DNA from: Parasedimentitalea denitrificans
GTDB taxonomy: Bacteria > Pseudomonadota > Alphaproteobacteria > Rhodobacterales > Rhodobacteraceae
Direction of reading: 5' to 3'
Length of the DNA: 64,000 nt
Assembly (NCBI RefSeq): GCF_011813015.1
Contig: NZ_QHLQ01000001.1
Location: 467,030 to 531,029 of the forward strand
Under the pieces are notes generated by a model. It did no database searches, had not been told where the DNA came from, and saw nothing but the letters and a program-made list of their open reading frames with translations. Shown here piece after piece: positions 36,822-46,352 of this stretch; the stretch's first letter is position 1, and each line of letters starts with the position of its first letter. The position numbers and the translations under genes were made by a program.

Positions 36822-39031
36822 TCTTTCTCTCGTCCAGCGCCGCGACGCCCAATCCGTATTTTGCCAACCAGCAACTGCAGCAGCAGAACCGCCGACAGCA
36901 TTACGAAAATCAAGGTTGTCGAATAGGCAATGGCCAGGCCGTAATCGTTGTTTTCAACACGTCCGATGATGTAGCTGGTCGCCATGTCGTATTCGGCACT
37001 CACTAGGAAAATCACCGCCGAAATCGCTGTCATCGCACGCACAAAACTATAGACAAGCGCCGCCAAAATGGCCGGCCGCAGCAATGGTAGAACCACACCA
37101 CGGAAGGTCTGCCAGCTGTTTGCCCCTAGGGTGAGCGAGCTTTCATCAAGCGATTTGTCGAGCTGTGACATCGATGCAATCCCCGCACGCACACCAACCG
37201 GCATGTTGCGGAAGATGAAACAGACCACCAGGATCACGCCCGTTCCGGTGATTTCAACCGGAGGCACGTTGAACGCCAGAATGTAGCTAACGCCGATTAC
37301 CGTGCCAGGAATGGCAAAACTTAGCATGGTGCCAAATTCAAAAGCGTTGCGCCCGGCAAAATTCTGTCGCGTCAGCAGATAGGCAGTGATCAACCCAATG
37401 GCAGCGGTCAATGGCGCGGCAATGGTAGCAATCTTGATCGTGGTCCAGAAACTATCCCAAGCCGAGCCGCTCCACCGGATTCCGCTGTCTTCGAACCGGA
37501 ACGAGAATGCTGTGACATAGTGCTTGAAAGTGAGCTCATGGTTCATGCCCCAGACTTCGACAACGCTGCCGTAGAAGATCATGCCATAGATGACGACTGT
37601 GAACAGGCCCCAGATCGTTGCAATCGCAAATGTCGGGATAGCCAAGCCACGAGGCATCGCCGGGTGGACGCCAGAGTCGCCTTTCCCAGACACGGTTGTA
37701 TAGGACTTGCGCCCTAACCAGAACCGCTGGGCATAGAATGCTCCCAATGTGAACGACAGCAGAACAATCGCCAAAATGGCCGCACGACCTTGGTCATACT
37801 GAGCGCCAACAATGGCAAAGAAGATCTCGGTCGACAGCACATCGTAATTGCCGCCCAGAACCAGCGGGTTTCCAAAATCAGCCATGCTTTCGATGAAGCC
37901 CAGCAAAAACGCATTAGCTAAACCGGGGCGCATCAGCGGCAGCGAAACGGTTTTGAACACTTCCCAACGACTGGCCCGCAAGGTTTGCGCAGCCTCTTCC
38001 ATCGAGGGGCTCACGCCCTCGACCACACCAATCAGAACCAGAAAGGCGATCGGCGTATAGGCTAGAGATTGCGCGATGACGATTCCCGGCAGACCATAAA
38101 CCCAACGCGTAGGTTGAACGCCAAAAACATCTGCAAAAAAGCCCGTGATCGAACCCGAAAGCCCAAACAACAATATGATGGCCAGACCAATTACAAAGGG
38201 AGGCGTGATGATTGGCAAAACGGTCAACGCCCGCAAAAGCCGTTTATACTTGAAGCCTGATCGCGTCACTACCAATGCAAAGACAAGGCCCATGGTCGTG
38301 GTGATCGTTGCAACGATGATGGCCAGAAAGAACGAATTCCAGGCCGCACCGCAGCGTCCGCCGCTAAAGCATCCCAGCCCCCAAATCCGTCTATCCCCAA
38401 ACTTGGCAAGGAACGACAGTATGGAAATGCTGCCATCGTCACCGATGAAGGCGGCAGTCATTAGCTTGGCAATTGGAAAAAATACAAAGATTGCTACAAT
38501 GGCAATCACACCGGTGATTGCGCTGACAACAAAGACATCGCCGTTGATTGCCCCGCGCGCAGCCAACCCCTGTGTGAACAGGAACAGAAACGCCGAGGCG
38601 GTCAGCAACGCACCATAGCCCATGCCATATTGGCGGCTATCTAACGGTCCAAACGCCAAACCCAGCCAGTCAGTGGTCCAGCCCCGGATGCCGATTGCCA
38701 GCCCTTGGGCCATCAGCCATGCCAATCCGGCGGCACCAACTGCCAACAATATTGCGCCATAGCGCGGGTCGGACTTTTTAAGCCGCAGAACCAGAAGTGG
38801 GGCCAACAAGGCAAACACCATCGGCGCCAGCCACAGGTTCTTACCTTGTGCCAATAGAAACGCTGCTGGGGCATAATCGCGATCCATCGGATAGCCATCA
38901 AACACCCAGTCAAACGAAAAGAAACCGTCTTCTACCCCATACCAGGGCAGGACGGCAAACCCCACCCACCCGGCGAGGATCCAAAAGATCAATACCGGGA
39001 GGGTCTTGTTTTCACTGCTCGAAATTTTCAA
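36818..39031 (-). CDS. Fused double ABC permease of second AfuABC-type importer
   Basis: The 737-residue membrane protein is longer than the paralogue at 26118 because about 200 residues with four or five extra helices precede the first BPD_transp_1 domain. EAA-like loops are visible at SMEEAAQTLRASRWEVFKTV and KSLDESSLTLGANSWQTFRG. This extended layout is known in AfuB-type permeases. It is coupled to the ATPase by a 4-bp overlap and lies 18 bp after the binding-protein gene. Confidence 0.87.
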   Translation of the reverse strand: MKISSSENKTLPVLIFWILAGWVGFAVLPWYGVEDGFFSFDWVFDGYPMDRDYAPAAFLLAQGKNLWLAPMVFALLAPLLVLRLKKSDPRYGAILLAVGAAGLAWLMAQGLAIGIRGWTTDWLGLAFGPLDSRQYGMGYGALLTASAFLFLFTQGLAARGAINGDVFVVSAITGVIAIVAIFVFFPIAKLMTAAFIGDDGSISILSFLAKFGDRRIWGLGCFSGGRCGAAWNSFFLAIIVATITTTMGLVFALVVTRSGFKYKRLLRALTVLPIITPPFVIGLAIILLFGLSGSITGFFADVFGVQPTRWVYGLPGIVIAQSLAYTPIAFLVLIGVVEGVSPSMEEAAQTLRASRWEVFKTVSLPLMRPGLANAFLLGFIESMADFGNPLVLGGNYDVLSTEIFFAIVGAQYDQGRAAILAIVLLSFTLGAFYAQRFWLGRKSYTTVSGKGDSGVHPAMPRGLAIPTFAIATIWGLFTVVIYGMIFYGSVVEVWGMNHELTFKHYVTAFSFRFEDSGIRWSGSAWDSFWTTIKIATIAAPLTAAIGLITAYLLTRQNFAGRNAFEFGTMLSFAIPGTVIGVSYILAFNVPPVEITGTGVILVVCFIFRNMPVGVRAGIASMSQLDKSLDESSLTLGANSWQTFRGVVLPLLRPAILAALVYSFVRAMTAISAVIFLVSAEYDMATSYIIGRVENNDYGLAIAYSTTLIFVMLSAVLLLQLLVGKIRIGRRGAGREKE

Positions 39032-39049
39032 TTTATTTGGTGCCTGTTC

Positions 39050-40078
39050 TTACTGAGGCAACACAGAGACGTCGTTGTCCCACTTCTGCAGCAGTCGCTT
39101 ACGCTCATCACTTGAGCCGAACTTGGAGAAGTCATAATCAATCAGAGTGATAGAAGACATATCCGGTGCTGACTCGGAGGTATTAGCACCTTTATTCGAC
39201 GGAACTTGGAACGCATTCACTTCCAACGCTAGGTTCTGTGCTTCAGCGGACAGCGCCCAGTCATAGAACTTTTTGGCGTTCTCCATGTTGCGCGCACCCG
39301 AGATGATCGACATCGAACCGATCTCGTATCCAGTGCCTTCACATGGGGCGACAACAGTGATCGGGAAGCCCGAAACAGCCTGTTTCACTGCGTCATGCAT
39401 GAACACGATACCAATGGTGTTCTCCCCACGTGCCGCAGCCTTGATCGGAGCAGAACCGGACTTGGTGTATTGGTTCACATTGGTGTGCAGACCCTTCATG
39501 AAGTCAAAGCCGTCGTCCTCACCAAACAACTGAACCATGGTTGCCAGAGTGGTGTAGGCTGTACCTGACGAATTTGGGTTCGCCATCTGCACGTGACCTT
39601 TGTACTCAGGCTTCAACAAGTCCTTCCAGCAAGCCGGAGCTGGCAGGTTATTTGCGGCCAGAATGTCGGCATTATAGCCATAGCCCAGAGCACCGGAATA
39701 GATACCAATGGTCTTATCATTGGCCGAAGTCGCCTGTGAAATCGCCCAGTCATGCAACTGATCGCGCATCGGCGATACATAGGCTTCGGTCAGGTTTTCC
39801 TCGGCGGCCTGCAGGTGTGGATCACCAGTACCACCCCACCATACATCGCCCTTTGGATTGACTGATTCCGCTTTGACCTGCGCGAATGTCTCGCCCGAGC
39901 TTTTGCGTGACATGTTCACGTCAATGCCTGTCGCATCCTCAAAGCTGCGCGCCATCAACTGGCACCAGTCTTCTTGCGCACTACAGTACAGTGACAATTT
40001 CCCATCTGCCTGAGCCATCGTTCCCGACGCCACCAAAGACAGAGCTCCCAACAATAACTTTGAACGCACCTTCAACAT
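39050..40078 (-). CDS. AfuA-type periplasmic binding protein
   Basis: The 342-residue protein begins at ATG 40078 after GGGAGG. A signal peptide (residues 1 to about 24, ending TMAQA) is followed by a type II binding-protein fold: LSLYCSAQEDWCQLMARSF, GDVWWGGTGDPHLQAA and MANPNSSGTAYTTLATM. The last stretch and the overall shape recall AfuA, which takes up hexose phosphates. A divergent histidine phosphatase gene supports a phosphorylated ligand. Iron binding cannot be excluded, since the family is mixed. Confidence 0.8.
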   Translation of the reverse strand: MLKVRSKLLLGALSLVASGTMAQADGKLSLYCSAQEDWCQLMARSFEDATGIDVNMSRKSSGETFAQVKAESVNPKGDVWWGGTGDPHLQAAEENLTEAYVSPMRDQLHDWAISQATSANDKTIGIYSGALGYGYNADILAANNLPAPACWKDLLKPEYKGHVQMANPNSSGTAYTTLATMVQLFGEDDGFDFMKGLHTNVNQYTKSGSAPIKAAARGENTIGIVFMHDAVKQAVSGFPITVVAPCEGTGYEIGSMSIISGARNMENAKKFYDWALSAEAQNLALEVNAFQVPSNKGANTSESAPDMSSITLIDYDFSKFGSSDERKRLLQKWDNDVSVLPQ

Positions 40079-40152
40079 AACCATCCTCCCAGATGTCAAA
40101 ATTGACTTTTTGTTAGCTTACAAACATTGAGCCTAGTAAAGCCATCCTCACT

Positions 40153-40168
40153 TTGCAATCGTGTGCAT
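40153..40168. promoter_or_regulatory. Weak LacI-type operator-like site
   Basis: TTGCAATCGTGTGCAT matches 12 of 16 bases of the palindrome at 20851-20866. It lies in the divergent promoter region of the second AfuA-type importer and the histidine phosphatase. It may be a degenerate site for the same LacI regulator, or chance. Confidence 0.3.
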
Positions 40169-40206
40169 GGAAAATCCAACAAAAAATCAAACTGCGGGAA
40201 GTGTTT

Positions 40207-40755
40207 ATGACCATCTATCTCATTCGGCACGGACAATCTGAGTTTAATGCCTTGAATCTAGAGCCTGGAGCCCCAGACCCCATGATCATCGATGCCCGGC
40301 TAACTGATTTGGGCAAGCAGCAGGCGCTTGCGGCCCGTGAACAGATCCAAGACCTTGGCATACAAACTGTGCTGGCGTCCCCCCTGACCCGCGCGATTCA
40401 AACCGCCAAGCTGATTTTCGATGGAATTGCACCAATTCAGGTCACCCCCGCGCACCGGGAACGATTGGACCACGCCTGTGACATTGGGCGCGCACCGGCC
40501 GAATTGGCGAGCGACTTTCCCGAACTCACGTTTGACCACCTAGATGATATTTGGTGGCACACCGGCCCACAGAATAAATATGGAGTACCCGAGGAACCCG
40601 TGGAGATGTTTGACCAACGCATCCAGAAATTCCGGGATTCCCTTGTTCAACACACAAACAGGCCGTTAGCGATTGTCGGCCATGGCAATACGTTCCGGTC
40701 ACTAGCAGGATTCGACATGCAGAACTGCGAGGTTCGCCCCTTCCCAGTTCCATAG
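40207..40755 (+). CDS. Histidine-phosphatase-family protein
   Basis: The 182-residue protein belongs to the phosphoglycerate-mutase-like branch. The catalytic His is in YLIRHGQSEFN at the N-terminus, and the second active-site His is in IVGHGNTFRSL (about residue 160). ATG 40207 follows GGGAAG. Members dephosphorylate sugars, nucleotides or proteins. Being divergent from an AfuABC-type importer operon, it may act on the imported phosphorylated compound. It ends soon after the second motif, shorter than many relatives but still with a complete core. Confidence 0.82.
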   Translation: MTIYLIRHGQSEFNALNLEPGAPDPMIIDARLTDLGKQQALAAREQIQDLGIQTVLASPLTRAIQTAKLIFDGIAPIQVTPAHRERLDHACDIGRAPAELASDFPELTFDHLDDIWWHTGPQNKYGVPEEPVEMFDQRIQKFRDSLVQHTNRPLAIVGHGNTFRSLAGFDMQNCEVRPFPVP

Positions 40756-40863
40756 AATGGTCAGGTCTATTCAAACTGATCTCAACGTGCTGCAAAATCT
40801 GGGGCCATTGCTGAGCAAAGCTGATGGCACTAGGAAAGAGCGGCGTGCACTAGTTTCATAGGT

Positions 40864-41694
40864 TCATGCCCCCTTGAACCCCTGCAAGACGCGTCGAGTG
40901 GCGACAACCAGCGGGTCGTGTGTCTCTTTCAATATTGCGACCCGATCAAACCGCGACGTATCTCGGTTCACTGCGTCACGCATGGCAGCGCCAAAAGCCA
41001 TGCGTAGCTCAGTGCCGATGTTGAATTTGCAGACCTTAGATCCCTGCGCCAACATCCTACGCTGAGAAACAGGGACACCTGACCCGCCGTGGATCACCAG
41101 CGGAACTGATGTAACGGCTTCGATGGCGCGAATACGATTTTCGTCTAATCCGCCTTCTTTGTCCTGTTGCAGGTGAATATTCCCAACCGAGATCGCCATG
41201 GCATCAATACCGGTGTCGCGCGCAAATATGGCTGCTTCATCGGGATCCGTTCCGGCAGATCCTGCACCGCCGGAATACCCAACAAAACCGATTTCACCTT
41301 CGCAGGATACACCAGCCGCATGCGCCATTTCGACGATAGCTGCTGTATTTTCGATATTCTGAGCCAACGGAGTGCGAGACCCGTCAAACATGACCGACGT
41401 GAACCCACTATCAATCGCCAACCGGCAGTCCTCGGCGGTGTAGCCATGATCCAAATGTGCGACCACTGGAACAGACGCCTGCTCTGCCAGATACCGGAAC
41501 ATCTTACCCAACACAGGCAACGGGGTATGGTCGCGACAGGACGGCCCGGCCTGCAAAATAACTGGCACATTCTCAGCTTCGGCGGCGGCTACATAGGCGC
41601 GCATGTCCTCCCAACCCAGGGTCACCAGACCAGCAACAGCATAGTTACCTTTCAAAGCAGGCTGCAAAACCTCGGCAAGGGTGGCCAGCGTCAT
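40864..41694 (-). CDS. Class II (zinc) aldolase of the IolJ/fructose-bisphosphate type
   Basis: The 276-residue TIM-barrel protein has the class II aldolase zinc ligands: HLDHG near residue 82, SVGNIHL near residue 170 and VIHGGSGVP near residue 202. It also has the usual GEIGFVGY segment. In this operon it would split 2-deoxy-5-keto-gluconate 6-phosphate, or its modified analogue, to DHAP and a semialdehyde, the IolJ step. It overlaps the preceding iolB copy by 4 bp and is the last gene of the second inositol-like operon. Confidence 0.87.
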   Translation of the reverse strand: MTLATLAEVLQPALKGNYAVAGLVTLGWEDMRAYVAAAEAENVPVILQAGPSCRDHTPLPVLGKMFRYLAEQASVPVVAHLDHGYTAEDCRLAIDSGFTSVMFDGSRTPLAQNIENTAAIVEMAHAAGVSCEGEIGFVGYSGGAGSAGTDPDEAAIFARDTGIDAMAISVGNIHLQQDKEGGLDENRIRAIEAVTSVPLVIHGGSGVPVSQRRMLAQGSKVCKFNIGTELRMAFGAAMRDAVNRDTSRFDRVAILKETHDPLVVATRRVLQGFKGA

Positions 41695-42533
41695 TTGAAC
41701 TTCGCAATCATGTCTTTGATGCCGGGAATTGTCTCAATCTGGGCAGCATGAGTTGGCTGGAAGTACTGAACCAGCGACCGTTGGCTCAGCCCGCCCAGAA
41801 TGGTGAAGTAATACATCTCATACCCCGGAAGCACGGCGCAGGGGTGATATCCCTTGTCGATCATGATCGTTGACCCATCCATGATGTGATAGGCATCACC
41901 CGGCTTGTTATCTTCGCGCTGAAGCATCTGCAGGCCGGACCCGTGATTGGGACGAAAGCGAAAGTTGTAGGTTTCATCGTGGCGGGTTTCATCCGGCAGA
42001 CGATCCGTGTCGTGCTTGTGCGACGGGAAGCCCGACCAACCACCCTGCCCCACTGTATACAACTCGCTGACCAGCAGGCGCCCGACTTTGTCGTGCTGCT
42101 TTTGCCCCAGAATGTGCTTGATCTTGCGGTGGGTCTTGGTGTCGTCACTGCCGTATTGCACCAGATCAATGTCATCTGCACGCACGTCAAACGGATCCAG
42201 AACCTTGTCGTATCGGGCACCGGCGATGAAAACTTCGGTCTTTTCTGAAACGCACACAATGGTGACCTTGGCCCCCACCGGGACATAGACGCCTTCGGGT
42301 TCACCATCCCAGACATCAATGCCCCGACTGCCCAAACAGGGGTAGCTTACGCCCTCAACATCGACATCCACCGAACCTGTCGCTGGGGCGACACATGTCT
42401 CATAGCCCGGCACCTGATATTCAAACGCGTCGCCCTTTTTCAGTTTGACGATATTGAAATAGTTCAACGGAACAGTCGGGTTATCCACGTCAACAATAGG
42501 CTGATTGTTGTTATTATGAGGGGCGATATGCAT
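41691..42533 (-). CDS. iolB: 5-deoxy-glucuronate isomerase family protein (copy 2)
   Basis: This 280-residue IolB-type cupin shares with copy 1 the metal-binding FPSHKHDTDRLPDE stretch, a DETYNFRFRPNHGSG segment and GYHPCAVLPGYEMYYFTIL near the C-terminus. It would carry out the isomerase step of a second inositol-like route. The N-terminal half differs from copy 1, so the accepted substrate may differ. It lies 12 bp after the PfkB kinase gene. Confidence 0.88.
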   Translation of the reverse strand: MHIAPHNNNNQPIVDVDNPTVPLNYFNIVKLKKGDAFEYQVPGYETCVAPATGSVDVDVEGVSYPCLGSRGIDVWDGEPEGVYVPVGAKVTIVCVSEKTEVFIAGARYDKVLDPFDVRADDIDLVQYGSDDTKTHRKIKHILGQKQHDKVGRLLVSELYTVGQGGWSGFPSHKHDTDRLPDETRHDETYNFRFRPNHGSGLQMLQREDNKPGDAYHIMDGSTIMIDKGYHPCAVLPGYEMYYFTILGGLSQRSLVQYFQPTHAAQIETIPGIKDMIAKFK

Positions 42534-42544
42534 GGTCCGGTCCT

Positions 42545-43525
42545 TTATAAGAATTCTGTTGGGCCGGGGTGTGAAGACAGGAAGTCCTCAAGCTCGGCGG
42601 TAACAGGCATGGCTGGGGCGCACCCCGGGCGCGCCACCACAAGTGATGCGCAGGCAGACCCCCGCAAAACGGCGTCCCGCATTTCGCGGCCCTCGGCGAG
42701 CGCAGCGAGGAACCCAGCCATAAAGCTGTCACCGGCACCGGTTGGTTTCAAAGCTGTGACAGGAAAGATGCCAGTGCGAATTTCCTGCTGATTTGCAAAG
42801 GTCACCGCACCTTCGGGACCCATTTTGTAGACAACAATTGCAGCGCTGGAATTGGCAAGCGCTCGCGCCTTGCCCAGCCCACGACTGATGTCCCCGGCCA
42901 TAAAGCCAAATTCCTCGTCATTGCCGACAATCACATCTGACATGGCGCCAGCACGTGACAACACCTCTTCGGCGACCTGCGCCGATGGCCAGCTATAGGG
43001 GCGATAGTCCACATCAAAGATGATCGGCAAACCAGCTTCACGTGCCAATTCAAAGGCACGGAAAGCTGCTGATCTGGACGGTTCAGCGGCAAACACAGTG
43101 CCAGCAGTGATCAACGCGCCAAACTGGCTGTAATCCACGGCCTCGACATCTTCGACGGTCATCTGAAAATCCGCTGCATTGTTGCGGTAAATGACGCTTT
43201 GGTGGTTATCAACACGCGTTTCATAGACCGCCAAAGAGGTTCGGTATTCGCCACTAATACGCTTCACATAACGCCTATCGACGCCGTAGTGATCCAACTG
43301 CCCTTCACAATACCAGCCCACCGCATCATCGGACACCGAAGTGACCAGCGCCGACTTGCAGCCTAGTTTCACCAATCCAGCCGCGATATTGGCGCTGCTT
43401 CCCCCCATACCAACAGCCATATTACTGGCATCTTGAATGCTGGTCCCTGCCGGATCAGGTGACAAGTCCATGCCCACCCGCCCAACAACCAGAAAGTTGC
43501 GCTTATTGATACCCTCCAGGATCAC
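42545..43525 (-). CDS. PfkB-family sugar kinase (IolC-like)
   Basis: The 326-residue kinase has GGSSANIAAGLVKLG near residue 42 and the catalytic ALKPTGAGDSFMAGFL near residue 250. It lacks the DUF2090 extension of the IolC protein at 31736, and a separate aldolase gene in the same operon covers that step. It would phosphorylate the 2-deoxy-5-keto-gluconate-like acid. It overlaps the PhyH gene by 4 bp. Confidence 0.87.
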   Translation of the reverse strand: MILEGINKRNFLVVGRVGMDLSPDPAGTSIQDASNMAVGMGGSSANIAAGLVKLGCKSALVTSVSDDAVGWYCEGQLDHYGVDRRYVKRISGEYRTSLAVYETRVDNHQSVIYRNNAADFQMTVEDVEAVDYSQFGALITAGTVFAAEPSRSAAFRAFELAREAGLPIIFDVDYRPYSWPSAQVAEEVLSRAGAMSDVIVGNDEEFGFMAGDISRGLGKARALANSSAAIVVYKMGPEGAVTFANQQEIRTGIFPVTALKPTGAGDSFMAGFLAALAEGREMRDAVLRGSACASLVVARPGCAPAMPVTAELEDFLSSHPGPTEFL

Positions 43526-44361
43526 TTTCGCCCCTCCGTATTGCCCGCTTTGGCCGCGTCCAGAACTTCTGGATAGGGATAATTCAGCCCCAGCAATTGG
43601 CGCAGGTCCGGGCTGGCATCATCCACAAAAGACTGAGGTAGCGCAGCAGGCATGTCCTCCATTGGTTTCACCCATTTGGGCAGATACTGGATCAGGATCG
43701 CGCTGCGATCATGGTCTGCATTGTTTGGCATCGCGCAGTGCCAGGTCACGCCGTAAAACAATGCAACATCACCCGGCTCGCCGGTCATACGCTCACAGCG
43801 ACCATGGAAATCATCCTCGCCAGTTGGGTATCGCAGCTCTCGTTGGCTACCCGGCACATACCCTGTGGCCCCACTTTCTATGGTGAAAGGATCCAACAGG
43901 ACAGACACTTGCGCATTCATTGGAAACGAGCCGTTGAACCCAACCGGATGCGTTTCAGGTTGATGGAAATCCCAATAGGGATAATCCACATGCGGCTCTT
44001 GCCCCGGCCCTCCGGGCAGAATGCGATTGGCCGCAATCGACCCCATGATGAATTCGGTTCCCAGAAACCCCCGCAAGATCTCCATCAGCACAGGATGTGT
44101 TGCCATGCGCGAGAACACCTCACCTTTGGCCAACAGATTCCAAACCCGACGCTGCAGGTTCAGCTTTCCCTCTTGCTCTGCCGCTCCTTGGAAATGGGTG
44201 GCCTTTTCCGTCGACTGCTCCGAATGAGCCATGACAATGGCCCTTGCCTCGGCAATCTCCTCGGGACTGAACAAGCCAGAGATCCCAACCGCACCGCCGC
44301 CATGCAGCAACTCTTGGATAATTTCAGCTGGATCAGCTGTTTTTGCGGTAAATCGTTTCAT
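43522..44361 (-). CDS. PhyH-type Fe(II)/2-oxoglutarate dioxygenase
   Basis: The 279-residue protein is of the phytanoyl-CoA dioxygenase family. The Fe(II) triad is visible as His and Asp in EPHVDYPYW (about residues 123-131) and the distal His in GVTWHCAMPNN (about residue 213). Arg in DRSAILIQYLP binds 2-oxoglutarate. It hydroxylates or demethylates a small substrate. It is not part of standard inositol catabolism, yet it is fixed between iolD and the kinase with a shared base on one side and a 4-bp overlap on the other. This suggests a pre-treatment step for a modified inositol, such as an O-methyl inositol. Confidence 0.87.
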   Translation of the reverse strand: MKRFTAKTADPAEIIQELLHGGGAVGISGLFSPEEIAEARAIVMAHSEQSTEKATHFQGAAEQEGKLNLQRRVWNLLAKGEVFSRMATHPVLMEILRGFLGTEFIMGSIAANRILPGGPGQEPHVDYPYWDFHQPETHPVGFNGSFPMNAQVSVLLDPFTIESGATGYVPGSQRELRYPTGEDDFHGRCERMTGEPGDVALFYGVTWHCAMPNNADHDRSAILIQYLPKWVKPMEDMPAALPQSFVDDASPDLRQLLGLNYPYPEVLDAAKAGNTEGRK

Positions 44362-46232
44362 TATACGCCCTTTCGCTGCAAATCACGGCTCGTTTCCCAA
44401 TCAACATGCGCCTCACGCACACGGTCGCTGTTGGTGATGTGCGGCGTGCCGACCTCCCACCAAGCGTGCCCCTCCGCGGTCCAGCCTTCGTAGGGATCGA
44501 CTTTCATAACAATGACATGAGTTTTGTCGCTGGCTTTTGCCCGCTTGAACGCCTCACCCAGCTCAGCCGGGTTCGACACGGCTTCCGCGATAGCGCCTTG
44601 CGAGGCCGAGTGCGCCTCAAAATCCACCGAAAAGGGAGCGGTAATTGTCGGGCAGTCCGACAGCAGGTTATTGAAGCTTTCGTTGCCAGTGTTGTTCTGC
44701 AGTTTATTGATGACGGCAAATCCACCGTTATCCAGCACCAGGATGATCAATTTCTTCTGACTGAGAACCGAAGAATAGATGTCTGAATTCAGCATCATGT
44801 AGGATCCGTCTCCGACAAACACGATGGTATCCTGATCTGGATCCTGCTGCATTTGCGCGATCCGTGCGCCCCAGGCACCAGCGATTTCATAGCCCATGCA
44901 AGAAAAGCCAAACTCGACATCCACAGTGCCGATATCCAGCGTGCGCCAGTTGGCTGTGACCTCGGCAGGCAGCCCCCCTGCCGCTGCAACCACTCGGTCG
45001 CGTGGATCACACAGATCATTCACAACGCCAATCGCCTGTGCATAAGAAGCTGGGCGATTTCCATGTGCCACGTTTTCAGCGACGTAGGCATCCCATGCCC
45101 TGCGGTGCTTCTGAGCCAACGAGCTCCAGTCTCTCGGCGTTTCATAATCCGCAACAGCCGCAGCCAGCGCACCCAGCGATACCTCGGCATCCCCGACAAC
45201 GGGTAGCGACATATGTTTACCCGCATCATGGCGGGCCGCGTTGATGGAAATGAACCGAGCGTCTTTGGCAAATGCCGTCCAGGATCCGGTGGTAAAGTCC
45301 TGCAACCGCGTCCCCACAGCTACGATCACATCCGCTTTCGCAGCGATCTCATTGGCGCTGTTTGACCCGGTGACTCCAATCGGCCCGATATTCAAAGGAT
45401 GAGTGGCCAGCATATTGGCCCGTCCCGCTATGGTCTCAACCACCGGGATCTGATGTTTCTCTGCAAATTCAGTCAGCTCAGACACCGCTCGCGAATACTG
45501 CACCCCGCCACCTGCTATGATCATCGGGCGCTTGGCCGTTTTTAACAGCGCGGCAGCATCGGCAACCTCGTCTGCATCAGGGCTAATTCGGCGGATGCGG
45601 TGAACCTTTTTCTCAAAGAACACAGCCGGATAGTCGTAGGTCCACCCTTGCACATCCTGCGGCAGGCCCAGAAACGCCGGGCCACAATCAGCTGGGTCTA
45701 GCATGGTGGCAATGGCAGCGGGCAGCGACTGGATCACCTGTGCCGGATGGGTAATGCGATCCCAATAGCGCACGACAGGTTTGAACGCATCATTCACGCC
45801 AAAGGTCGGATCCCCAAAGTTCTCCATCTGCTGCAACACCGGGTCCGGCAATCGGGTAATAAAGGTATCACCGCACAGCAACAACATCGGTAACCGATTG
45901 GCGTGCGCCAGCGCAGCCGAGGTCAGTAGGTTCGATGTTCCGGGTCCTGCACTGGCCGTGCAGAACATAAAACGCTGCCGCAGCCATTGCTTGGAATAAC
46001 CTACCGCTGCAAAACCCATGCTTTGCTCATTCTGACCACGGTACAGTGGCAACTCGTCCTGCACCCCATACAGGGCCTCGCCTAAGCAGGTCACATTGCC
46101 ATGCCCAAAGATGCCAAAACCGCCACCGCACAGGCGCATCTCCTCGCCGTCGATTTCGATAAACTGATTGCTCAGCCAGCGAATAATAGCCTGCGCTGTG
46201 GTCAGGCGAATGGTGTCTGAAGGTGTCGGCAT
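44361..46232 (-). CDS. iolD: IolD-type thiamine-diphosphate hydrolase (copy 2)
   Basis: This 623-residue paralogue of the protein at 29913 keeps the catalytic Glu in YRGQNEQSMG and the ThDP motif GDGSYMMLNSDIYSSVLSQ with DNGGFAVIN. It would hydrolyse a trihydroxycyclohexanedione or a close analogue. It is the first gene of the second inositol-like operon. A perfect LacI-type palindrome (46311-46326) lies in the 120-bp divergent promoter shared with the dehydrogenase at 46353. Confidence 0.92.
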   Translation of the reverse strand: MPTPSDTIRLTTAQAIIRWLSNQFIEIDGEEMRLCGGGFGIFGHGNVTCLGEALYGVQDELPLYRGQNEQSMGFAAVGYSKQWLRQRFMFCTASAGPGTSNLLTSAALAHANRLPMLLLCGDTFITRLPDPVLQQMENFGDPTFGVNDAFKPVVRYWDRITHPAQVIQSLPAAIATMLDPADCGPAFLGLPQDVQGWTYDYPAVFFEKKVHRIRRISPDADEVADAAALLKTAKRPMIIAGGGVQYSRAVSELTEFAEKHQIPVVETIAGRANMLATHPLNIGPIGVTGSNSANEIAAKADVIVAVGTRLQDFTTGSWTAFAKDARFISINAARHDAGKHMSLPVVGDAEVSLGALAAAVADYETPRDWSSLAQKHRRAWDAYVAENVAHGNRPASYAQAIGVVNDLCDPRDRVVAAAGGLPAEVTANWRTLDIGTVDVEFGFSCMGYEIAGAWGARIAQMQQDPDQDTIVFVGDGSYMMLNSDIYSSVLSQKKLIILVLDNGGFAVINKLQNNTGNESFNNLLSDCPTITAPFSVDFEAHSASQGAIAEAVSNPAELGEAFKRAKASDKTHVIVMKVDPYEGWTAEGHAWWEVGTPHITNSDRVREAHVDWETSRDLQRKGV

Positions 46233-46310
46233 GTCAGCGCGCCCTTTTTAGGAATTTCCGGCATCTAGCCGATTGCGGCTTGCGAGATTTCGAATCTCAG
46301 GATACAAATT

Positions 46311-46326
46311 TTGCAACCGGTTGCAA
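46311..46326. promoter_or_regulatory. LacI-type operator, second regulon, copy 1
   Basis: TTGCAACCGGTTGCAA is a perfect 16-bp palindrome with the central CG usual in LacI operators. It lies between the divergent iolD copy and the Gfo/Idh/MocA gene. The identical sequence is at 50604-50619 beside the LacI gene. It would control both divergent transcripts. Confidence 0.88.
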
Positions 46327-46352
46327 ACTCAAATTCATCAGGAACCCGAAAC

